This document shows, in pieces, positions 24,259 through 37,560 of a stretch of DNA of 64,000 bases. Origin of the DNA: Ilyonectria destructans (Eukaryota; Ascomycota; Sordariomycetes; Hypocreales; Nectriaceae); NCBI GenBank assembly GCA_020740775.1, contig JAHEWK010000009.1, positions 1,488,001 through 1,552,000 of the forward strand, read 5' to 3'. Numbering within the stretch: position 1 is the first letter of the stretch; each line of letters opens with the position of its first letter. The notes under the pieces were generated by a model. That model was not told the origin of the DNA. It ran no database searches and worked only from the letters and a program-made list of their open reading frames with translations. A program made the position numbers and the translations under genes.

Positions 24259-26639
24259 TTAACTCTAATAAGAAATCTTAATAAATTTTATTATAGAATT
24301 TCTATTAATATAGTAAGAAGATAAAAAGATTAATATAATTCTAATAATAATTAATTAATATATAAAATATATAGTATTTCTTTCTATTTAAATAATAATT
24401 AATATAGTAGAATTAGTAGAATTCTTCTATAATAAGATTAAATTAAAATATAGATTTCTTAGAGGAATTATAAATAATAGAGGCTTAATTTTTATAAGTA
24501 ATTTTTAGTTTAAATTATACTACTAAAGTAATATTAAAAAATATCTCTTAATAGTATTTTATCTATAAATTAATAGATAAACAGAAAGAATAAACTAAAT
24601 ATTAAAATATTACTTAAGATATTTTATTAATAAATAATAAAGTAATTAGATAGTATTACTATAGTTAGTATAATATATATATAATAATATTAAGAATAAT
24701 ATAATAGAATTTACTTTTTTTAAAGCTCTAATAAATTACCTTTTTAATTTAAATTTATATATTAAGAATAATATATTTAGAAGGAGGGTACTAAAAGCTA
24801 ATATAAAAATATATTACCTTAAGAAGTTACATAAAAAACTTAAAGAGTATTAAAAAAAAGCTATAAAAAGATAGATATATAATTATAATAACTAATATAA
24901 AGATATTTCTCTTTTAATTAGTAATTTAATTAGTTTTATAATAAAAAATCTTAATATTAAAAAAGAAAAATATAAATTAATTTATTATAAATTCTTAAGA
25001 AAATTAAACTATAAGCCTATTAATTAATACTTTTAGATAAATATAGTTATATTTATAATATTTTCTATATTAATCTCTTAAAGCTTTAATATCTTAAGAA
25101 TTAAAATTAACTTAAATTACTATTAATTTTAAATTTTAAAGAAATTAACTTTTAATAAAAAGTAGAAAAAATAAAAAATAAATAATAAAGATAAAATATA
25201 ATTTACTTTCTAGTTAAATAGAAAGATTAGCTCTTAAAGTATAATTAATAGGTTATAGAGAATAATATAGAAGATATATAAAAATTAATTAAAAAGTATA
25301 TTAAAATAGCTATAAAATTTAAGTAAAAATATAGATATCTAAAAAGGAAATTATAAAATAAAAAATTACTAGCTAAAAGAAAAAAACTATAAAAAGCTTA
25401 AATAGAAACTTAATTAAGATTTAAGCTTAAAGTCCAGCTAGTATTAAAATATATTAAAAATAAAATTATTAATTTCTATTTAAAAGAGTAATTTAATTTA
25501 TAATAAAAGCCAAAAATTAAATTTAATTAAAAAGATTTAAACTATTAAATTAAAAAAATTAAAAAAATTAATAGATATATAATTACTATTAGAATTCTTC
25601 TTTCTTAAAAGTAAAAAAGCTATAGACTTCTTATTAAATAAATTATTATTATTTTCTATAGGTCTTTTAATAGAAATAGATTAAAATTTAACTATAGAAG
25701 TCTAAAGGTAAATTTTAATTAATAGATATATTTTAATATATAGAAGAATTTAATTATATACTGAATCTTCTATATAGACCTTAAAGATAATATATTTAAT
25801 TAAATAGTAAAAAGCAGTTTTTACTGCTATTTAAGTAGAAAACTCTATATCTAATATAACTAGCTGGAGTTATATCTAATTAATTTAATATAAGATCTTA
25901 TTTAGAGTATCTATTTAAAATAAAATATTAATAATATATTTTTAACTAAAAGAAAAAAAAAACTATATTTATAAATTAATTAATAGAATCTAGAGGTTTA
26001 TCTATATTTAGAGTAATATAATAAGAGGTAATTAAAATTTTATATTAGAATTAAACTACTTAAATAAAAATATTAATAGATTTATAATTAATACCTAAAG
26101 AATAAGTAATATATACTAAAGTAGTCTATATAATTCCTTTTAATTTAAAATAATAAGAATAAATCTTCTTAATAGAATAAAAAGCCTTAAGTAGAAAAAT
26201 AGCAATTTAAGTAATTTTAACTTATAAATAAATTAAAAAGAGAAAATAAATATTAAAATTATTAATATAATCTAAAGGCTAATAAGTAAAAAGATAGAAA
26301 GTATTAAAATTAAAAATATCTCTTTTTATTATTATAGTAATATTATTCTAATTAATAATTTAAATTAATTAAAAAGAGAAAGAATTTATAGTTTATAAGT
26401 AGCCTTAAAAATAATATAGTAGTAATAGTAACTAAAGGCAGTATTATTATATAAATAGAGAATTACCTTTAGATTAAGATAGATCTAATTTATAAGAGTC
26501 TTAATTTAGTTATAATAATTTAGCTATAAGATAGAATAGAGGTAAAGTATATACTATATACTAAAAATCTTAATATCCTTCTTATAAAGAGATAAATACC
26601 CTAGGGTAGTTATAACTAATACCTAAGAGGTAATATAAA

Positions 26640-27206
26640 ATCTCTTTCTAACTGCTAGACTAGCTTCCTGCTGCCTTATTATAAAATCCCTCTATTAATC
26701 TATAGTATCCTTATTAGGTAGTTAATACTTTTATTATAGTGGGTTGGATTTATCTGGAGTGGATAAATTATATAGGCTTTTTAGCTCTAAATTATCTGGA
26801 AAAAGTAGATTATAAGATTAAAATATTTAAATCTAGGCAGAATATTATTCTAAATATAATTAGTAGGGAATTACTATAAATTATAATATATTTATAAATT
26901 ATAGTATATAATTCTAATTCTTATAATATTTAATTTTTTATTAGCTTAATTAGCTTATATTTAGAGTATAATTTCAGCAGGAGTAATTATAGATATAGAA
27001 TATAGTATCTATATAAATATTATTATATCTATCTATTTCTAACTTTTTTTCTTTTTTTATTATTACTCTATTATAGGTCTATATTATTTATATTTTCTTA
27101 CCTACTAATTTTATCTTTTAACTCTATTAATTTTCTTAGGTATTATACCTTCTATAACTTCCTTTTAAAATACTATTTATTTAGATTAGATATTAAAATA
27201 AACTTA
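26640..27206. repeat. Inverted segment inside the 3' end of Gypsy A3
   Basis: Bases 26345-26639 and 27207-27414 read as the reverse complement of A1 6239-7308, as expected for plus-strand A3. The 567 bases between them read in the forward direction (LTR tail tctctttctaactgc...ttattata, then the start of the 3' region). One breakpoint lies at the edge of the LTR palindrome; the other corresponds to about A1 7010. Confidence 0.75.
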
Positions 27207-27414
27207 GTTAGTTAGCTAATAAGCTAACTGACTAAATAGTAAAATCCCTATAATTAGAGAAGTAAAAAAATCTTTATAATTAAATAGTATAACCCCTTAA
27301 ATTAAAAAAGAGAGATAAGCTTTAATTCTATTATTATCTTAAATATATCTTTTTACTATCTAACTATTATTATTAAATTCCTTATAAATCGTAATAATCT
27401 ATACCAGTATTATA

Positions 27415-30400
27415 TAGTATTACTAATATTTAAATAACTTTATAATAGCTATTAATTTCTAATTTGGAGTATTATATTCTAATTTAGATTTTTTAAACTT
27501 CTATAACTAGAAGGTAAAAAGATAGTATAATTCTTATTTATTAAATTAAAAAGTAATTCTAGCTATTATAAATCTAAAAATATTAGTCTTTAAGTAGATA
27601 GAAAGAAATAGATTATAGTACCTTAAGAGTAATATCTTTTAAAATACTTAAATAAACTAATAGAATATTTCTCTTTTAATTTTATCTAGTAAAGTATATT
27701 TTAATTTCTTTCTATTTATATTTTTCTTTATTAAATTACTTAAGAGTATAGTAATCTCTAAATATCTATAAATAAATTTATAATAGAAATTATAAAATTC
27801 TAAAAATATCTAAATCTCTTAAAAGATTTTAAATTCTTTTTATTTAACTATTATTTAAACTGTCTTAAAGTCTATTAATATCTTTTTATTAAAAAAAATA
27901 AATTTAAGATATTCTATTTATTATTAGTAGAAAGAGTATTTAAATTACTTAATAAAAAAATTAATTTTTTAAAGCTAATTAAATACTTACTAAAGGTATT
28001 TTATATAGAATTTTTAATCTCTTAAAAAAATAAGAATATTATTTAGATAGACTATAGAGATAATATCTAATAGATTTTATAGAGCCTAATAAATATAATT
28101 TTAAAATATAGTAAAAATATTAGTAAATTTAAATAGTATTATTAAATACTTAAAGTAACTATATTAGATATAAAATACTATTTTCTACTTATTGCTAATT
28201 TAAATATATATATAATAATAGATATTATTAATTATAATTTTTAAGAAGAATTTTATACTTTTAATATAATTTATAATTTCTATTATTAAAAGTAAGAGAT
28301 ATTAATTTTTCTTAATAATAGTATTTAATTCTTAGTAATCTATATAGAATTTTAAATTTCTATTTAATTTCAGTATAAATAGTATAGAAGCTTTAATTAG
28401 ACTCTTAAAGAGGTAGATATAGCTATTAGCTAGACTCTTTTTAATATATTCTTAAAAAGTCTATAGCTCCTTTAGAAATAGAAGGTATATTAATTTAAAA
28501 GAAGACTTCTTATTAAAGAGTAGCTTAATATTATAATCTATAGCTTAATAAAAAGATAGAATATTAAAGCTTATAGCTAAGAAAATATCTTAATAATCTA
28601 AAAGCTTAAAAAGTAAATTAAAACTTTCTTTTTTTTTAAAAGATTATTACTAGAGATTTAAAATAGCTTATTTAGAATTATAATTCTATAGCTCTTTACT
28701 ATATTTCTATATAGCTATCTGAATTTATATTTATAGATAGTCTTTAGGCTAGCTTAAGATATTTTAAATATCTATATTTAATCTATTAGATTTTAATAGA
28801 TAGCTAGATCTTTTAGAGTTAATATTAATAGTAGTAAGAAGCTCTTAAAGAGAGTTAGATTCCTTTTAACTCTAATTATTATCTAAATAAAGATTTTAAT
28901 TTAATTTTATATATTAATTATCTTTAGAGGGATAATCTATATTTATTTTATTTAGATTTTATACTTTTTAATAGCCTTTAGATTTAAAATTTAGATTTTT
29001 TTTCTTTAGAGGTATAAATAGACTACTAGCTTATTACTAATAGAATATATTTCTACTTTTAAATTTAAAATTCTATTAATTTTAATAGATTTTTTATATC
29101 TAATTATAATTTTAATAGTTATTTAGAATTTAACTTTAAGAGTTAATTTATTAATTTCTATTAAGCTATTTATTTTAATTAATCTTTATTTTTATTTTTT
29201 TATTTTAATCTTATTAATTTTTTTATTTTTTTTTCTTCTTAAGATATTTTAATATAAAATACCTCTTACTATTATAAATATAATATTTTTAAATATTACT
29301 ATTATAATTCTTTAGATTCTTATTTTTCCTTTTTAAATTAAAATTATATCTCTATTAATTATCTTAATTATTATAATAATTTTTAATAAAGAGGAAATTC
29401 TTATTAGATTTTTTATAGATTTAAAAACTTACTTTATATTATTTTAATCTGGCTTTTTCTTCTTAATATATCTATATTTAGTATTTTAAATTCTAATAGT
29501 AAAAATTATTATTTTCTTCTATTTCTTTAAAATTTAAATTTTACTCTAAAGAAGAATAATCTTTTTAAGGCTAAATTATAATTTAATAAGAAAATAATTA
29601 ATTTAATACTTATTACTAGCTATTAGATTATATTTCTTAAGAAAATTAAAATATATATAGAAGTTATATAGAAATTAATTTTTCTATTATATAGCTGCTT
29701 TTAGCTTATATATAATATTAATTATATAATTATTAGAGTTTTTTATTAACTTTTTTATTTATTTTTTAAATCTATTTTAATTATTTTAAAGAAGTTTAGC
29801 TATAATAATATCTTAAGAATCTTCTAATTATTTAAATAATAGATTTTTAATACTTTTATAAAGACTTACTCTATTTTCTATAGCTATTTAGATTATTTTT
29901 AAATTATAATTAGAATCTTAAGAAGTATAATATTTTTAATTTTTAATTTTAATTTATTTTTTAAATTTAATCTAAAAATAAAATTATAATTTCTCTATTT
30001 TTTTATTTTTTTAGAAGAAATATAGAATTAGAGTTATCTTAAAGAGATTTTAATTAATTTTATTTTAAATCTTTTAAATCTAATTTAAATTTAATTTTAT
30101 TTCTATAACTTCTTAATTTATATAGTCTATATATTAATAAGCTTTTTAATAGAGATTTATACTAATAATTATATAAATCTCTAGATATATTTAAATTTAG
30201 AGTTTAAAAGTTTCTTTTTATTAATTCTCTTTAATTTATAACTAAAAGAACTCCTATTAGTAGAAATTATAAATATTTCTCTTAAATTCTTTTTAATTTT
30301 CTTATAGATTGGAGATTTTCTAAAGGTAAATATTACTAAAAAAGCTAAATTTATTATAAGCTTTTTATAGATATATTCTAATATTATTTTTATAATCTGG

Positions 30401-30675
30401 ATAATTATAAGAAAAGCTTTAGAATATAATATTAATATATATTATTATAATTTATAAGAGATTTAATAATAATAATTAGATAGTAAAAAAGTATATTTAA
30501 GATACTAATAAAATTAAAGTTTATTTTTCTTTTAATCTAAGGGCTTATATTATTTAATTATAAAGGTTTTACTATTTATTTAAGTATAAAGATTTTACTA
30601 TTTAGTCAGTTAGCTTATTAGCTAACTGACTATCTCTTTCTAACTGCTAAGTTAGCTTTCTGCTGCCTTATTATA
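27415..30675 (-). mobile_element. Gypsy-A element A2/A4, 5' half (gag to RT/RNase H) with 5' LTR
   Basis: Aligns with A1 from about 10283 to 13611 on the same strand and begins with the TAGTA duplication at 27415-27419. The 5' LTR is 30425-30675 (251 bp). The gag zinc knuckle at about 29250-29310 (minus) again has Tyr at the ligand positions. Together with 13612-16549 it reconstitutes one insertion interrupted by A3. Directly after 30675 the sequence changes to a different Gypsy family. Confidence 0.8.
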
Positions 30676-30689
30676 TTTAGGTACTTATT

Positions 30690-33600
30690 CTTTTTTACCT
30701 TCTAATATTATTTATAAAATACCTTTAGTAGATACTATATATAGTTAAGGTTCTTTAGTAGTTACTATAAGATTTTACTTTCTGAGTAGTTTTTCTATTT
30801 AATAAGGTATATTATTTTACTGTTAATTTTCTTTATATTATAAATTTCTTTAATATAGTATTTCTCTAAATCTTCTATCTATAATTTATAGTTATATTTA
30901 TTACTAACTATAATTATCTCTTTAAATAGTTCTAATAGTAAAATATAGAATACTAAGTATTTTCTGGTTTTTATCTCCAACCTCTAGTTATTTTCTACCA
31001 TCTTCTTTGGAATCTTATAGAGTCTGATAAATTTATAGTTAAGTTTCTTACTTAGTTTATTTATTATAAGACTTTTTATTACTAAGAGGACTATATCTCC
31101 CTCTAAAAAGAATAAATCTTTTATCTATTTAAAGTTATAATACCTCTTTATCTAATTTCTAATAAATTTAAATTTAATCTTTATTTCTTTATAGAGGTTT
31201 TTTAATTTATTAGAGGTAAGAATTATATAAAGATCAATAATTCCTTACTGTAGTCAGTAATATATATTAGGAGTAAATTTAAAATTTATAAATCCTAATA
31301 TAAGCTTTATACTCTTATATATAGCAGTATTATAGCTTAATTGAGCTATTAGCAGCTTTTTCACCCAGTTATTCTATTTATAGTTAATATAGTACTATAG
31401 ATATTACTTAAGGATTTAATTTATTCTTTCTATTTATCTATCTACTTAGGCCTAGAATATAGTAGTTAATTAGTAGTTAAATTTAAGCTATACTATTAAG
31501 GCTTATTAAAACTTTAATATAAATAGAAATTCTTTTTTAGTCAAAATCTCTATTAGTTATCTGTATATACTGATAATATTCCAGTTAAATATATAGGTAA
31601 ATTCTTCTATATCTATTACCTCTCTATATAGTATAAAATAAGAAAACTTTATAAATCTATCTATAATAATAAGAATATTATTATAAAAGACTCTATTTAT
31701 TAGATCTTCTAATAGAGGTAGTTTTATAATAAAATCTATAGTAATTAAATACTATAGTTACTATATAACTAATAGAGATTATAATTTACTATATAGTTTA
31801 TAGTATTATATCTTAATTTTTATATAAAGACTATATTATTAGATAACTTTCTATATAACCTTTTTAATTCTAGAAAATATATATATTATTTTAACTCTCT
31901 TAAGGGTTTTATTAACTTCTTAATATCTATATAATAGATATAAATATATCTTTTATATAAGTTACTCTTATAGCTTTAGTAGTATCTATAATTTCTATAA
32001 TTCTATTTATAATATAGGAATTAAAATAAAATTACCTATTACTCTATCTATCTTATAATCCTAATTATATTATTTAATTTTCCTTAGTAGTTTATTATTA
32101 TAGATTATATAGTAGATATCTTTAAGAGTTTATTATTTAGGGTATTTATTATAGTTCTTTATAGCTCTATTTAAGTAATCTTCTATTCTCTAATAGTAGT
32201 TATAGATTTTCTATATTTCAGCTAGTATCTAATATTAATTTCTATTATAGAATTCTTTCTTATAGTAATTTTCTATAATAATCCTATAATAGTATTCTAA
32301 AATATTATATTTTCTATTTATCTTATTAATTAATATTATCCCTAAGGGGTTATTTTAAGTCTAATAAAATATTTATATATTTCAGTCTATTATAATTTAT
32401 AGTATATAGAAGTCAATTTATACTTTATATATATATATCTTAGGTACTTCTGCTATATATATCCTTTAGAAGTAAAAAAGAAGATTTATTTATTAGCTTT
32501 AATTATTGTAATATTAAAGTCAGTTTATTAACTAATTATATTAATTTATTTATTCTTTACTTTCTTAATATAGATAATAATATAGTTAAATTTTAATAGA
32601 TACTCTATATATCTAAGTTATTATCCACTAAGTTACTATATTATAGTAAAATATAAGATATTCTTATAGTCTATATAAACCTTAATCTTATAGTTACTTC
32701 CTAAGAGATAATATTAAAATTCCTTAAAATAATTAATAATTATAAGGAATTCTTTATTATAAATAGAGTAGTTAAATTCTATACTATATATTTTATATAA
32801 ATAGAATATAATAGGGTATAGTAGTCTATTTTTATCTTTTTAGTTAATTTAACTGGTTAAGGTAAAATTAGAAGTATTAATTTCTAATTTAATTTCTTTT
32901 TTTAGATTAAATAAAGCTAATTCTAATTTTATAAGAATAATATTTTAGATTATTTTAAAAGCTTATTTAGCTTTTTTATTAAAATTAAACTCTATTTCTT
33001 TTCTTATAAATCTAATAAATAGAATAATATATTTACTAAAGTCTTTAATAAATCATCAGTAGTAATTAATAAATTCTAAAAAGAATTATACTTCTATTAG
33101 ATTAATTAGTATCAGCTATTTCTTAACTGCTATAATCTTCTTAAGGTCTATCTATATCTAATTATAGAATATTATATATCTAAGAAATTCTACTTTTAAA
33201 ATATAAAAGTTACTTTTCTTTAGTTTAACTAATAAGTTTATATCTTATAGCTTCTATAATACTATATAGATATATTACTTATAATCTTCTTTATTCTCTA
33301 AGAAAATAAGAATATTATTTAGATAGTATATAATAAAAATATTAAGATACTCTTATAGTATATAGTTAATTATATATTAAAATACTATAGATACATTAAT
33401 AAATTTAAAAGATATAATTAGATATTTATATAATTTAAATTTAATTCTAAATATAGTTTTTTATTTATATTCTTTCTTAATATAAATAAAATTATAAGCT
33501 TCTTTAAGATTAAATACTATAAATACCTTAGCTTTATACAGTCTATCTTATAGCTTAAAGATTAAAAGTAATAGAATTTAGTCTTTTTCAGTAATATTAT

Positions 33601-36200
33601 TAAATTACCTAAAATCTATATAGAAGTATAGCTTTCTGTTTTTTTTAGACATAAATATAACTGGATATCTAGCTGAAGACTTTAAGACTTAGATATAGCC
33701 TTTTTATAATATTTCTTAGATATATTCTTTTAATATTATTAGCTTATTATTATTAAGTTTATAAATTAAGAAGAATCTTAAATTAGTTTTATTTTTAAGA
33801 ATAATTTCTAAATTCTATTCTTCTAATTCTAGTAGATTTATTTCTAATTCTTCTATAAAAAGTTTCTTATAGATATAGTACTTTAAAGAGATCTTTTTAA
33901 GTTATTTATCCTTTTTTTTCTATTCTTTTTATTCTTTTTATTCTTATCTAATTATTAAAATTATCTTTATAGAAATATAATTATTTATTTAAAGTATTAC
34001 CTTTTTTCTATTTAATACCTATATTTAATCCCCTTTAGAAGTAAGAAAGTTTCTATTATATCTTTCTTTATAATTTTATTATTATTAATTAAAATTTAAA
34101 ATCTCAATTTATATTTATTACTATCTATAATTTCAGAAAGTATACCTTTTTAGTATATTTAGTCTATCTTTCAGTTAATATTAAGATTATTTTTCTTAAG
34201 CTATAGTTATTTTAATATTATATTATAATTCTTAACTTTAATAATATTAAATATAATATCTTTATTTTTTTTATTTATAAGTATCTTAAGGTAATTAACC
34301 TCTTAAATTATCTATCTATTATTATAGCTAAAAGGAATTCTTTTTAAATTAAATACTTTATAGAGTCTATTCTTATATCTCTATAGAATTTCCAACTTAT
34401 TTACTAACTCTAATTAGATATAATTTATAGTAGTATTACAGTCTATTAATACTATTATCTATACTCCTCTAATTTAAACTTCTATTATAATTATATCTTC
34501 TTTAGAATAATTTACTGCATCTAAAGTCTTTTATAGAAGTAGGATATTTTCTTCTGTAGTTATATTTATTTATCTATTACTTTATTACAGATAGTATTTA
34601 TTATTTTTTATATACTTATAGATTTCTTTATATTATAATCTATTATAGAATTCTCCTTTTATTCTAATTTTAAAGTTAAATCTATCTTTATCTACCTTAT
34701 AAATCTATATTTAGATTTCTTTTATATATAGTCTGAATATTTAAGGAACTTTTTATTCTAGCAGTTTATAGTATAATTAGCTAGATATTATAAAGATCTA
34801 TATTATAGCTAAACTTTCTATTTTTTATATATATAGTATTCCTCTATTCTATAATTTTTAATTTTTAAGTCTTTTCTAATATATTTATTAGAATAGAAAT
34901 TATTATACTATTTAAGCTATATAACTTCTATTTCTTTAAACTACTTAATAACTCTATAATTTCTTATCTTAATTCTATTGTAGAATTATTATAGCAGCTA
35001 GAGGATAGTTTATATAAAATAGCAGTTATAGTAAATCTTCTTAAAGTAATATAGCAGATATATATAGTAGATATATAATAACTATAATATATTAATATAT
35101 TTAGAATTTCTAAAGTATAATCTTAATTTATTACTAAGGACTTCTAATTTTCAGTAATTATTTAGCTTAAGAATATCTTTTTAGGATATTATATAGATAT
35201 AGATAGCTTATTCTACTACTATATCTGCTATTTATTCTACCAGATAGTTAAATATCTATTTTTATCTTCTTTATTCTATATCAGTTATAAGAATAAACTG
35301 AAATATAATATTTTTCTTAATATATTAAGTTACTAATTTATCTCCTAAGGTATTACTATTATTAGAGTTATTAGATTCTAGGTATTCTTCTATAACTATT
35401 CTAATATCTTTATTAATAAGAAGAAGCTTAAGTTACTTAGCTTATCTAGCTTCTATATCTATATTTATATTTAGCTCTTCTTCTTTTTATATATAGAATT
35501 TATACTGAATCTTATTATTCTATTATTATTAAAGTGAGATCTTTATAGTATCTTTATAGAGAGTTATTATAACTAGTAGTATTTCTAAAGCAGATTATCT
35601 ATTCAGAATATTATCTTCTTTATTAGTAATTTCTACTATAGAGTAGATATACTTAAAGATCTTTTTTTCTTTAATTTTCTTATTTTTTCTAATTATACTG
35701 ATTTTCTTTATTCTATATAGTATTTTATTCTTCTTCTATCTTAAGGGTATTAAAATTAAAATTAAGAAGGTTAATATATTATAGATATTAAATATTTTTT
35801 TTTTAGGTTTCTTTAAGAGGTAGTTAGTATTTCTTTTTTATTATTCAGTTAGACTTATAATTATAGTCTTTCTTTTTAAGTATTTTCTTATTCTAAAGGT
35901 TAATATTTAAAATAAGATCTATCTTATTTAATTAGATTTCTATATTATTATATCTAGTATAAGCTATTATAATTATATATTTATTTATCTAGAGCTTATC
36001 TTTCTATTATTTAATTTATTCTACCTTCTTTTTATTTTTAAATACTAATTAGAATTAGTTATTAGTCTTAAATTTATAATATTTATAAGATATATATTCA
36101 GTATTATTATAATTTTAATAGATTACCTTAAAGTAATCCTTCTTAATTACTTTAATATTTATAGAGTCTAAGTCTATTCTATAGAAGGTATCTATATTTT
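30690..36200 (-). pseudogene. gag-pol-chromodomain pseudogene of copy B1
   Basis: Readable landmarks on the minus strand follow. The RT active-site strand IIYYLNNILIFLENKEDY has its YLNN codons at 33314-33325 (family form YLDDILIFS). RNase H gives EFNYSIYNKEF and later GSNYKIKVYIDYKN at 32640-32790 (family forms NYxIYDKELLAI and KVYTDHKNL). The integrase tail resembles VDR-stop-IERIN (31406-31455). The chromodomain gives YLIK-stop-KNYSES (30690-30890; family form YLVKWKGY), with its Trp codon turned into TAG. Asp-to-Asn and Trp/Gln-to-stop changes are all of the RIP type. Confidence 0.75.
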
Positions 36201-36309
36201 ATTTCTTTTTTTAGTTAGTATTAAACTTTTTATCTTTTTAATTTAAAATATAGAATCTATTATAGTTAAGTCTATTTTAGGGGTATAGAGTAGGTCTGGG
36301 GTGTAGTAT

Positions 36310-36609
36310 TTATAATTAAATAGATTAGAATATCATAGTAAGTAATATAAATTACAGTCTGATAATAGTAGAATAGTAGATTTAATATAACTAAGTATAT
36401 TAATAGCTGGTAAGGCTATCTCTATAAAAATACTAAATAAATATATCTATATACTAGATATATTATACAGTCTTATTAATAAGAGATATAAGTAGAGTAC
36501 TGATATTAGTCTATTATATATAGGCCTTTAGGCTAATAGGGAGGCTAAAAGTGGGTACTATTATAATTCTGCTGGTTGTAACTATCTGGTTTTAATCTGG
36601 GCTGTAATA
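36310..36609 (-). repeat. Gypsy-B 5' LTR, degraded
   Basis: Shares long stretches with 59990-60294: attaatagct(g/a)gtaaggct near the inner side and ctgctggttgtaactatctgg... aligned to ctgccggttgtgaccgcctgg at the outer side. The outer end is 36609. The inner end near 36310 is approximate. Confidence 0.65.
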
Positions 36610-37560
36610 TAATATCTCCCCTCTAATAGGTTTATCCTTAAGATCTATATATAAGACTGTAGCCCCTTAAGAATATTAATTTATCTATAATCTTATTTCT
36701 TATTCCTTTTGAAATACTAATATAATATCCAGCTATATTTTTAAAAAACTGTCCGTTAAAAAGAAAAATTCTACTGAGTCTTACTACACCTAAATCTTAC
36801 TTATTAAAGAATTTAGTTATAATCGTATATCTTACTTATCCCTCGATGAGGGAACCTAATGTTTGAATTTACTGCATTTTCGTTGTGCACGTCACAGTTG
36901 CCAAGGCCCAAGTTTGGGTTTCAAGCTGCTTTTTTTTCTTCGCTTAAGGCAAAGACCAGTTTGCAACAACCTTATTGTTCAGCTACTGTATCTACTGGTG
37001 CTGGGTGTAGCACTTACTGTTTGTCTCTACTGTTTGAGAATACTGTATGGCTTTGATCTATCTGATGATATTGAGTAAAGCTAAAAGAAACCAAATATCT
37101 TATTCTATTTATTAAAGGGGTTTTAATATTATATTGCAATAATATTAAATTGTTATTTGGAGTATATCTATTAAAGTCGAGCTTATAATATATTAGGAAT
37201 TTCTATAGTAGTTAGTAGGTATTAGATATTATACATACTCCTATATCTTTAGGCTGGTATTTAGGTAGTAAATTAAATTATTATAGAAAAGTATTATATT
37301 AAATATAAGAAGGAGGCTACTAAGGAAGCCTTTTTAAAGTCTTATAAAGTATTTAAAATTATATAGAAGGAGATTGCAGATAGTTTAAATTAGTTAGCTT
37401 ATCTGTAGAAGCAGTATAACTAAGTAATCTCTTATAGTAAGAAGCTAGTCTATTATAGTACTTACTCTTTAGATAAGTTAGATACAGTAGAGTATATAGA
37501 TTTAGAAGCTGTAATTAATATATAGTCTTTAGTTTATTCTGACCTTATTAACTAAAATTC
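36610..37560. other. Low-copy spacer between two Gypsy-B copies with an unmutated island
   Basis: Bases 36845-37080 keep normal CpA/TpG content, unlike both flanks, and begin with the hairpin tccctcgatgaggga (36840-36854). Two overlapping plus frames (36859-37056 and 36863-37078) are short; the second encodes a hydrophobic Cys/Leu-rich peptide I cannot assign and that may be chance. From about 37300 to 37560 the plus strand reads like a charged, coiled-coil C-terminus (LDKLDTVEYIDLEAV) with several stops. The island may be single-copy host DNA or a young insertion that escaped RIP. Confidence 0.45.

Larger units (their letters stand above)
16550..27414 (+). mobile_element. Gypsy-A copy A3, inserted into A2/A4 and itself interrupted by a Copia element
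   Basis: The plus-strand copy starts with an LTR at 16550-16802 and ends with LTR sequence at 27207-27414. It is flanked by the 5-bp target duplication TAGTA (16545-16549 and 27415-27419). Without the 3.6-kb Copia insert it is about 7.2 kb, like A1. Gag-pol runs on the plus strand: zinc knuckle at 18001-18051 (first Cys codon TGC kept, other ligands Tyr), then RT and RNase H up to 20620, then integrase from 24264. The 3' region from about 26345 to the LTR contains an internal inversion (26640-27206). Heavily RIP-mutated; no open frame. Confidence 0.85.
30676..36609 (-). mobile_element. Chromodomain Ty3/Gypsy copy B1, 3'-truncated and RIP-degraded
   Basis: On the minus strand the element starts with a 5' LTR whose outer end at 36609 (ggctgtaata on plus) matches the cleaner LTR end at 60294 (ggccgtgaca). 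Gag and protease should lie between about 36290 and 33700. Reverse transcriptase is at about 33100-33500, RNase H at 32640-32790, integrase near 31400-31460 and a chromodomain at about 30690-30890. It ends abruptly at the Gypsy-A LTR (30675), so the 3' LTR is missing. The chromodomain places it among the chromoviruses. Fragments of frames remain; all have stops. Confidence 0.8.
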
